From Nitrosarchaeum sp. (GTDB taxonomy: Archaea > Thermoproteota > Nitrososphaeria > Nitrososphaerales > Nitrosopumilaceae): 8,597 nt of DNA. The stretch covers positions 1 through 8,597 of the forward strand of contig JABFSW010000051.1 of assembly GCA_013140415.1 (NCBI GenBank), in the 5' to 3' direction. Every line of letters starts with the position of its first letter. Position 1 is the first letter of the stretch. The notes under the pieces were generated by a model. The model searched no databases, was not told where the DNA came from, and worked only from the letters and a program-made list of their open reading frames with translations. Of the stretch, positions 1-4,639 are shown one piece after another. A program made the translations under genes and the position numbers.

Positions 1-16
1 TTATTGTATTTTATTA

Positions 17-32
17 AAATAAAATTTTATTT
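17..32. repeat. 16-bp perfect AT palindrome
   Basis: The 16 bases AAATAAAATTTTATTT are identical to their own reverse complement. The palindrome lies just before a plus-strand T-rich stretch and about 70 bp before the GalT-like gene. It contains only A and T, so chance is a serious alternative in DNA this AT-rich. It could be part of the 3' end of a gene to the left or a protein-binding site. Confidence 0.4.
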
Positions 33-40
33 CGGTTCTA

Positions 41-54
41 CTTTTTTCTTTTTC
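41..54 (+). terminator. Oligo-T tract, probable terminator of an upstream plus-strand gene
   Basis: Two T-runs (six T at 42-47, five T at 49-53) separated by single C residues form a pyrimidine-only tract. Archaeal RNA polymerase terminates on such tracts without needing a hairpin. No gene is visible between position 1 and the next promoter, so this most likely ends a gene lying left of the window. That upstream gene is inferred, not seen. Confidence 0.4.
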
Positions 55-70
55 AGTGTATTGGAAAACG

Positions 71-88
71 TTTTAACATACTTAAACT
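71..88 (+). promoter_or_regulatory. TATA-like elements for the GalT-like gene
   Basis: Two overlapping candidates are visible. TTTTAACA (71-78) is centred about 27 bp before the ATG at 102. CTTAAACT (81-88) is centred about 26 bp before the second in-frame ATG at 111. Both fit the spacing of a leaderless archaeal transcript, so the promoter does not settle which ATG is used. No Shine-Dalgarno sequence is correctly spaced before either. Confidence 0.45.
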
Positions 89-101
89 TCATGTATGAAT
101 T

Positions 102-1118
102 ATGGGGGACATGCGCAAAGATTATGTTTCTGAGCGTTTTATGATTGTCTCTAAAAAAGATGACAAAGTCATTGATCCAAAAAAATCTCCATTTGCTCCT
201 GGAAACGAATCCATGACAAATCCATCCGTTCTTTCACTAGTTGCAAAAGATGGCATGTTGCAACGTCTTCAAGACAGTGAGGATGAATATGTTGAAGGTT
301 GGTCAATTAGAGTTTTTGAAAATAAGAATCCTATAGTTTCAATTGATACTGAAAACTCCTACAGTGATAGACCACATTATAGTGAACCAGCTTATGGTTA
401 TCATTATATTGTAGTTGCTTCCCCTAAAGAAAAAGACACTCTAGCTACTATCGATGCTGAGCAATGGTCAAACATACTTGTAGTTGTTCAAGACAGATTA
501 CGATGGCTCTATACTCAAAAGGGCGTAACATATGTTTCAATTTATGCTGATCAGGGCGAATCTGCTGGTAGTCAAAATCCGCATCCTCATCTGAATGTCT
601 TGACATTTTCAACCATTCCACCAATTATTGAAGAAGAGGCAGAGGCATCTTACAAAATTCTTAATGAAAAAGGTGTATGTCCAATGTGTCAAATTGTTAA
701 TGAAGAAATGGGCGGTCCCAGACAAGTTCTTCAAACCGAAGGATTCATTGCATTTTGTCCTTGGGCACCATCATATCCATATGAATTCTGTATCTCTCCA
801 AAAAAACACACAACTAGTTTTTCTAAAATTACTCAAAAAGAAATCAATGATTTATCGCTTATTTTACGAGCTACACTTGGTGGATTGTCAAAAACAGTTA
901 AAGACGTTTCATACAATATGGTATTTCATTTATCTCCTGAAAAGAAAAACAGCAGACAAATTCATTGGCATATTGAGATTTATCCAATAACCAAACCTTG
1001 GTCTGGTCTTGAGCGCGGTTATGGTATTTTCCTTAATGATTTGTCTCCAGAACAGGCAGCAGAAAAGCTTGGTGCGTCTTGCAGAAAAGAATTAGCTAAT
1101 CTGGTTGGCATTGTTTGA
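102..1118 (+). CDS. GalT-like HIT-superfamily nucleotidyl transferase/hydrolase
   Basis: This is a 338-residue protein with the two-lobed fold of galactose-1-phosphate uridylyltransferase and ADP-glucose phosphorylase. It should be a cytoplasmic enzyme that moves a nucleotidyl group between a phosphate and a sugar phosphate through a histidine intermediate. The first HIT motif is NPHPH at 159-163, with H163 as the expected nucleophile. The position of E. coli GalT Gln168 holds Asn165. The second lobe has CPMC (C193, C196), H236 and HWHIE (H288, H290), which could form a zinc site like the second one of ADP-glucose phosphorylase. The usual N-terminal CPFCPGNE reads SPFAPGNE (29-36), so both cysteines of that first zinc site are gone while H101 remains. 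The real substrate is unknown, and galactose metabolism is not implied. ATG at 111 (MRKDY) is an equally good start. It may share a transcript with the membrane protein 33 bp downstream. Confidence 0.82.
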   Translation: MGDMRKDYVSERFMIVSKKDDKVIDPKKSPFAPGNESMTNPSVLSLVAKDGMLQRLQDSEDEYVEGWSIRVFENKNPIVSIDTENSYSDRPHYSEPAYGYHYIVVASPKEKDTLATIDAEQWSNILVVVQDRLRWLYTQKGVTYVSIYADQGESAGSQNPHPHLNVLTFSTIPPIIEEEAEASYKILNEKGVCPMCQIVNEEMGGPRQVLQTEGFIAFCPWAPSYPYEFCISPKKHTTSFSKITQKEINDLSLILRATLGGLSKTVKDVSYNMVFHLSPEKKNSRQIHWHIEIYPITKPWSGLERGYGIFLNDLSPEQAAEKLGASCRKELANLVGIV

Positions 1119-1122
1119 ATAG

Positions 1123-1130
1123 TTTAATTA
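1123..1130 (+). promoter_or_regulatory. TATA-like box before the membrane protein gene
   Basis: TTTAATTA lies in the 33-bp gap after the GalT-like gene, centred about 25 bp before the ATG at 1152. That is the expected distance for leaderless transcription in archaea. It suggests the membrane protein can be transcribed on its own as well as by read-through. Confidence 0.4.
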
Positions 1131-1151
1131 TCAACTAATTTTGTTAGTATT

Positions 1152-1592
1152 ATGTCACTAGAAAAATGGGCTGCAATTGCAAGTATTGGATTGTTTGCAA
1201 TGTTTGTTGGAGAAATGATTTCAATTTATCATTTTATGACTGACATTTCTGCTAATTTAGAATTTGGTGTAGCATTTGAACCAAGTCCAAAAATTCTTCA
1301 GTTCATTTCTATTGGAGTAGCTCCTGCATCTATTCTAGCTGGACTTTCGTTTATTCTATCAAAACGTTATGGTTCTAAACAAATTGGTACTATGATACTA
1401 GGTGGTGGAATAATTTTGTTAATTGGAATGGCATATTGTTATGCTCTTTTAGATAAATTAGTTGATTCCTATGTGGTAGATTCTGTAGTTATCACCCCTC
1501 CCCTTTTCATGGGCATTTCTATTCCTGTGATGATGGTTGGAATTATTCTAATAAAAACAAACAAAAAACGTCCGAAAAAAGAATATTTTTAG
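1152..1592 (+). CDS. Four-helix integral membrane protein of unknown function
   Basis: I do not recognise a family for this 146-residue protein. Four hydrophobic segments are visible, at about 6-28, 49-70, 77-100 and 113-134. The loop after helix 1 (about 30-48) is acidic, the loop after helix 2 (KRYGSK, 71-76) is basic, and the tail (KTNKKRPKK, 135-143) is strongly basic. By the positive-inside rule both ends should face the cytoplasm. There is no signal peptide cleavage site, no metal-binding cysteine motif and no catalytic signature. ATG at 1152 is the first start after a TATA-like box 25 bp upstream. The last codons overlap the stop of the convergent acetyltransferase by 4 bp (1589-1592). 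The A-rich codons of the basic tail read as a T-rich terminator on the other strand. It is probably lineage-specific. Confidence 0.72.
   Translation: MSLEKWAAIASIGLFAMFVGEMISIYHFMTDISANLEFGVAFEPSPKILQFISIGVAPASILAGLSFILSKRYGSKQIGTMILGGGIILLIGMAYCYALLDKLVDSYVVDSVVITPPLFMGISIPVMMVGIILIKTNKKRPKKEYF
1553..1580 (-). terminator. Oligo-T terminator for the GNAT/nucleotidyltransferase pair
   Basis: Read on the minus strand, directly downstream of the acetyltransferase stop, are T6 (1580-1575), T6 (1568-1563) and T5 (1557-1553), separated by short spacers. This is a strong match to the multiple-T terminators of archaea. The tract lies inside the 3' end of the membrane protein gene, where the same bases encode lysine-rich codons. 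Confidence 0.5.
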
Positions 1593-2026
1593 ATATGATC
1601 AAATCTTAATGCATTTGCATTATGTTTAAAGCCTAATTTTTCATAAAATGGCTTTACCTCATCTGTACAATCTAAAATAGTCTTGTAACATCCTTGGTCT
1701 TTTGCATATCTTAAAAGATATGTGATAATTTTTTCGCCTATCCCTTTTCTTTGATATTTTTTATCTACTACCACATCTTCTATGTGGCCAACCTTGCCTC
1801 CATTATGAATAAACTTAGTTTCTATTAGAAGTGTAGTTGATCCCACTATCTTCCCTTCTATTACTGCCACTGCAACAATGTGATCTGGGTTTGAATTTAT
1901 TTTATCAAATATTTTTTCTGCAGTTTTCTTATCTATGTTACTTGCTTGACGAAGTGAATCTAATGTCTGTAAAAATCCATTCCAAAGATCTTCTTTTTGT
2001 AATTTTCTAACTGTTATGTCACTCAT
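1589..2026 (-). CDS. GNAT N-acetyltransferase, GNA1-like (glucosamine-6-phosphate N-acetyltransferase type)
   Basis: A 145-residue single-domain GNAT protein, predicted to transfer acetyl from acetyl-CoA to an amine. Resemblance to eukaryotic GNA1, which makes GlcNAc-6-phosphate, runs through the core: GHIEDVVVD at 80-88 (GNA1 substrate and catalytic strand), the acetyl-CoA loop Q92-R-K-G-I-G97, CYKTILDC at 113-120, FYEKLGF at 127-133 and a final RF near the C-terminus. Length is close to the family norm of about 150-185. ATG at 2026 begins MSDITVRKL, the usual GNAT start, and lies 9 bp after the stop of the nucleotidyltransferase, so the two are surely co-transcribed. The neighbour activates a sugar phosphate, which supports an amino-sugar substrate, but GNAT specificity is hard to read from sequence and another small amine is possible. 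The stop overlaps the convergent membrane gene by 4 bp. Confidence 0.83.
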   Translation of the reverse strand: MSDITVRKLQKEDLWNGFLQTLDSLRQASNIDKKTAEKIFDKINSNPDHIVAVAVIEGKIVGSTTLLIETKFIHNGGKVGHIEDVVVDKKYQRKGIGEKIITYLLRYAKDQGCYKTILDCTDEVKPFYEKLGFKHNANALRFDHI

Positions 2027-2035
2027 TTTTTCTTA

Positions 2036-2737
2036 TCATATGTTTCCTAGTTTTTGAAGATACTCTTGATTTGCCTTTTTATACGATGTTTTGTTCCCAA
2101 TATCAAGAAATCCTTTTTTGGAAACAATACTGCTAACTAGTTTCTTTTTTGCCATTGCTTTTTTAATTACATCATCCATTCCATACGGTATATTTTTTGG
2201 AATCATATCCATTATTCCTGGCTCCATTACATAGCAACCCATGTTGATATTTGCCTTGATTTCTGGTTTTTCATTCCAAGCAATTACCTTATCTGTTTTA
2301 GTGGTTTCGATGACTCCGTATGGTAAATTTGTTTTGTATTCATACAAACTCATTGTAACAAATGACTTTTTCTTCTTATGTTGATTTATCATATTTCGTA
2401 AATTAAAATCAAATATGGAATCCCCATACATACAAACAAAAGTATCATCGATGAATTTCTCTGCTGTTTTAAGTTGACCCGCTGTAGCTAGTGGTCTGTT
2501 GGAAACTGCATACTCTATACTCACACCAAATCGCTTACCGTCTTCAAAATAATCTTCAATTGTTTTCCTTAGATAACTGACACATAGTACAACTGATTTT
2601 ACACCGTTTTTTCTTGTCCAATCAATTAGATGCTCCAAAATCGGTTTCTCTCCTAGTGGTAACATTGGCTTTGGAAGAAATGTTGTATATGGCTGCAATC
2701 TTGTGCCTAATCCACCTGCTAAAATTACTGCTTTCAC
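2036..2737 (-). CDS. Sugar-phosphate nucleotidyltransferase (NDP-sugar pyrophosphorylase)
   Basis: A 233-residue GT-A-fold enzyme predicted to join a sugar 1-phosphate to an NTP, giving an NDP-sugar and pyrophosphate. Visible motifs are MKAVILAGGLGTRL at the N-terminus (nucleotide-binding loop, G8-L14), LPKPM with K23, YGD with metal-binding D106, NEKP at 155-158 (substrate binding) and LDIG with second metal-binding D212. The protein stops after the catalytic domain. It lacks the left-handed beta-helix acetyltransferase domain of bifunctional GlmU-type enzymes, so the separate GNAT gene 9 bp downstream may supply acetylation. Whether the sugar is GlcNAc, glucose or mannose cannot be told. 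The start is GTG at 2737, chosen because it places MKAVILAGG exactly as in the family and has a TATA-like box about 25 bp upstream. No better ATG exists. Confidence 0.88.
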   Translation of the reverse strand: MKAVILAGGLGTRLQPYTTFLPKPMLPLGEKPILEHLIDWTRKNGVKSVVLCVSYLRKTIEDYFEDGKRFGVSIEYAVSNRPLATAGQLKTAEKFIDDTFVCMYGDSIFDFNLRNMINQHKKKKSFVTMSLYEYKTNLPYGVIETTKTDKVIAWNEKPEIKANINMGCYVMEPGIMDMIPKNIPYGMDDVIKKAMAKKKLVSSIVSKKGFLDIGNKTSYKKANQEYLQKLGNI

Positions 2738-2758
2738 GAGTTTCTATTTGGGATATGA

Positions 2759-2766
2759 CTATTTAT
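2759..2766 (-). promoter_or_regulatory. TATA-like box for the nucleotidyltransferase/GNAT operon
   Basis: On the minus strand ATAAATAG is centred about 25 bp before the GTG start at 2737, as expected for a leaderless archaeal transcript. It gives the two-gene unit a promoter separate from that of thiDN, which ends 61 bp upstream. Confidence 0.5.
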
Positions 2767-2770
2767 GTTC

Positions 2771-2793
2771 AAGTATAGATTTCTATTATACTT
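2771..2793. repeat. Inverted repeat between thiDN and the nucleotidyltransferase
   Basis: AAGTATA (2771-2777) and TATACTT (2787-2793) are perfect inverted 7-mers around a 9-base loop. The repeat begins just after the thiDN stop and lies immediately upstream of the TATA-like box of the next operon. It could be a weak hairpin at the thiDN 3' end or an operator. It has one G-C pair per arm and no T-run following on the minus strand, so it is not a classic terminator. Confidence 0.35.
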
Positions 2794-2798
2794 TAAAA

Positions 2799-4100
2799 TT
2801 AACTAAATAATTTTGAAATTTTTTCAATAATTAATGCAGGTGTTCTGGCAAAAATTATTACCATTGGTTCTTTTCCAAAATCTCCTTTGTGATAAATAAC
2901 ATCTGGCGGTTCTTTCAAATTTTTTATTGCGTATTTTATTCCCCATTCAATTGAAGATCCCTCTTTGGTTTTAACATTTTTGGGCTCTGTGGTTCTATCG
3001 TAACTAGAAACAAGTAATCTTTCTTTTCTTAATTTTGATATAGTTTCTTTATTGTATTTTAGATTAATCGCTGAACGTACATCTGGAAATTTTTTATTTA
3101 TTGTAATTAACGCCGTTGCAACATGTTTTGATCCCCCATAAGACAAATCTCCTGCAACTGTGACTGTATTTCCAGTTTTTACTATTCTACCTGAAACTCC
3201 TAGAATGTCTTTAATTGATTTTGGTTCTTTTTTTGAAAATACAAAATTTGTTTGACATTCAGGAATACTTTTGTAAATATTTTTAATTCCCACAAACTTG
3301 TTAATTGCATGGTTTAGTTCTGTGTGAATGGTATCTTTGTTTTTTATCTGTGTGATGTCTATTCCATATCCTATATTCTTGGCATTTTTAATTGAATCAT
3401 ATGTAAATTGTTTTGAAAATTTTACTGCTTCTTTTAGCGATGTTCCATTTACCAGCGAAAATAGCAATGATGATGAGTAATTACATCCACTTCCATGATT
3501 GATTTTTGGAATTTTTTTACCTGATATGGTGTACTGACTTTTTTCCTCTAATATGAAATCTGAAATTTGTCCATTTGTTTCTAATCCTGTAATTACAATA
3601 TTTTTTGCACCCATATCTTGAATTTTTTTAGCTGCTTTTTGAAGTGATTTTTTTGAGCCAATTTTGATTTCTGATAAATATTCTGCCTCAAATTTATTTG
3701 GTGTAATTACTGTGGCCAATGGAATTAGAAATTTTTTAAAATCTTTGATGGCTATTTTTTCAATAAGTAAGCCCCCTGTGGTGGATTTTATTATTGGGTC
3801 TAGTATGATTGGAATTTTTATATTTCTTAATTCTCTGTAAATTGTTTTTATTATTTCTGAATTGTATACCATTCCGATTTTAATTCCATCGATTTTAAAA
3901 TCTGAAATTACCGAGTCCAGTTGGTTTTTCAATATTTTTTGTGATACTGGTTCAATCATCCCAAAACTAGAAGTGTTTTGACCCGTTATTGCAGTGATCA
4001 CTGTTAACCCATGTGCATTTAGAGAATCAAATGTTTTGATATCGCTTTGTATGCCTGCTCCTGACGATGGATCAGAGCCTCCTATCGAAAGTAAATTCAT
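2799..4100 (-). CDS. thiDN: Bifunctional HMP/HMP-P kinase and thiamin-phosphate synthase (ThiD-ThiN fusion)
   Basis: This 433-residue cytoplasmic enzyme covers two steps of thiamin synthesis. The N-terminal part (about 1-250) is a ribokinase-fold ThiD that phosphorylates HMP and HMP-P to HMP-PP. It shows GGSDPSSGAGIQSD at 7-20, ITPN at 132-135 and HGSGC at 202-206, where C206 matches the catalytic cysteine of ThiD. The C-terminal part (about 260-430) is ThiN, the archaeal replacement for ThiE, which condenses HMP-PP with thiazole phosphate. SGRIVK (R305) and GGSKHVA (H326) are 21 residues apart, the same spacing as the Arg and His reported essential in a Pyrobaculum ThiDN (recalled as R320 and H341). 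Length is normal for ThiDN. ATG at 4100 gives the expected MNLLSIGGSD start. ThiC, the enzyme making its substrate, is encoded nearby on the other strand, separated by the small zinc-ribbon gene. Confidence 0.92.
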   Translation of the reverse strand: MNLLSIGGSDPSSGAGIQSDIKTFDSLNAHGLTVITAITGQNTSSFGMIEPVSQKILKNQLDSVISDFKIDGIKIGMVYNSEIIKTIYRELRNIKIPIILDPIIKSTTGGLLIEKIAIKDFKKFLIPLATVITPNKFEAEYLSEIKIGSKKSLQKAAKKIQDMGAKNIVITGLETNGQISDFILEEKSQYTISGKKIPKINHGSGCNYSSSLLFSLVNGTSLKEAVKFSKQFTYDSIKNAKNIGYGIDITQIKNKDTIHTELNHAINKFVGIKNIYKSIPECQTNFVFSKKEPKSIKDILGVSGRIVKTGNTVTVAGDLSYGGSKHVATALITINKKFPDVRSAINLKYNKETISKLRKERLLVSSYDRTTEPKNVKTKEGSSIEWGIKYAIKNLKEPPDVIYHKGDFGKEPMVIIFARTPALIIEKISKLFS

Positions 4101-4122
4101 ACTATATTTTCAAAACTAGTCC

Positions 4123-4140
4123 TAATCTATTTTTCCTTTT
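4123..4140 (-). promoter_or_regulatory. Possible BRE/TATA element for thiDN
   Basis: Read on the minus strand, a purine-rich stretch (AAAAGGAAAA, 4140-4131) is followed by ATAGATTA (4130-4123), centred about 26 bp before the thiDN ATG at 4100. The spacing is right but the TATA match is poor. The 155-bp divergent region 4101-4255 otherwise holds only T-rich plus-strand sequence with no further clear structure. Confidence 0.3.
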
Positions 4141-4222
4141 TATTGTAATTTTTGTTTTTTTCTGTTTTCATATCTCTCTAAAACTATTTTTTTGATTTGA
4201 TTTATTTTATGATAATAGAGCA

Positions 4223-4230
4223 TTTATAGA
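4223..4230 (+). promoter_or_regulatory. TATA box before the zinc-ribbon gene
   Basis: TTTATAGA is centred about 29 bp before the TTG at 4256, with the A/G-rich AATAGAG just upstream as a possible BRE. A transcription start at or near 4256 would make the message leaderless, and this supports the TTG start codon. Confidence 0.45.
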
Positions 4231-4255
4231 TCTGAAATCATTTTTATTTATTAAT

Positions 4256-4453
4256 TTGAATAAAAAGAAAATTCCTCTGGTAAATGATATTCCTGATGAG
4301 CTATTGTGTACTGCATGTTTGTTACCTATGCAATATCAAAAGAAAATCAATAACGTCTTTCTTTGGCAATGCTTCAAGTGCGGTAAAAAATATTTTATCT
4401 CTGAATCTTCTGTTAATTACAGCATTACAGAAACTTGGAGCTCATCTAAATAG
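4256..4453 (+). CDS. Small zinc-ribbon protein of unknown function
   Basis: A 65-residue protein whose clear feature is a pair of knuckles, C18-x2-C21 and C39-x2-C42, 17 residues apart. That is the layout of a zinc ribbon of the kind found in archaeal transcription and RNA-binding proteins. The residues between are beta-strand-like (MQYQKKINNVFLWQC), as expected for a ribbon, and both knuckles have the typical following residues (CTAC, CFKCGKKYF). The start must be TTG at 4256, because there is no ATG or GTG before the first cysteine pair and a TATA box lies about 29 bp upstream. It sits between the divergent thiDN and thiC genes with its own promoter. A regulatory or accessory role in thiamin synthesis is tempting but rests on position only. 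There is no helix-turn-helix. Confidence 0.6.
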   Translation: MNKKKIPLVNDIPDELLCTACLLPMQYQKKINNVFLWQCFKCGKKYFISESSVNYSITETWSSSK

Positions 4454-4572
4454 AAAATATGCATTACGTATAATTTTAAAAGAAAATCAGATCTCAGAAA
4501 ATACATATCTTTAGTTTTAGATAGAATTAATTCAAAGATAGATAAAATCAAACAAATTCTTCTTAATTTTGA

Positions 4573-4584
4573 GCGTATATTCGC
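4573..4584. promoter_or_regulatory. Possible operator upstream of thiC
   Basis: GCGTATATTCGC is a 12-base interrupted palindrome (GCG/CGC arms, an ATAT core, one mismatched pair). It stands out because GC-containing symmetry is rare in this 186-bp AT-rich gap (4454-4639). It ends 25 bp before the thiC TATA-like box, a place where an archaeal activator could bind. No second copy was found before thiDN, so this is only a candidate. Confidence 0.2.
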
Positions 4585-4609
4585 AATGTTTCTGTGTTTT
4601 TCATGATTG

Positions 4610-4617
4610 TTTAAATC
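4610..4617 (+). promoter_or_regulatory. TATA-like box for thiC
   Basis: TTTAAATC is centred about 26 bp before the ATG at 4640. It supports 4640 as both transcription and translation start. The longer in-frame TTG start at 4607 would lie upstream of this box and outside a leaderless message. Confidence 0.5.
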
Positions 4618-4639
4618 AGGCAAAAACATAGATTATTTC

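Noticed and set aside
628..990. A 120-residue plus-strand frame inside the GalT-like gene
   Set aside because: It is a shifted reading of a gene whose main frame carries clear HIT and zinc motifs. Its product is Lys/Leu-rich low-complexity sequence.
4524..4533. GAATTAATTC palindrome before thiC
   Set aside because: Ten-base AT-rich palindromes are expected by chance at this base composition, and it is over 75 bp from the TATA-like box with no second copy.
4284..4629. Two further reading frames over the zinc-ribbon gene and the gap after it (plus 4284-4514, minus 4417-4629)
   Set aside because: Neither shows a domain, a promoter at the right distance or a plausible composition. The plus-strand one is out of frame with the zinc-ribbon gene and loses the ordered cysteine pairs.
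4454..4639. TPP riboswitch upstream of thiC
   Set aside because: I looked for the conserved CUGAGA and ACCUGA segments of the THI element on the plus strand and found neither. The gap is almost all A and T, and the TATA-like box next to the ATG leaves no room for a leader.
4607..4639. N-terminal extension of ThiC from the TTG at 4607
   Set aside because: The 11 extra residues (MFKSGKNIDYF) do not resemble ThiC, and the best TATA-like box lies at 4610-4617, inside the extension and 26 bp before the ATG at 4640.
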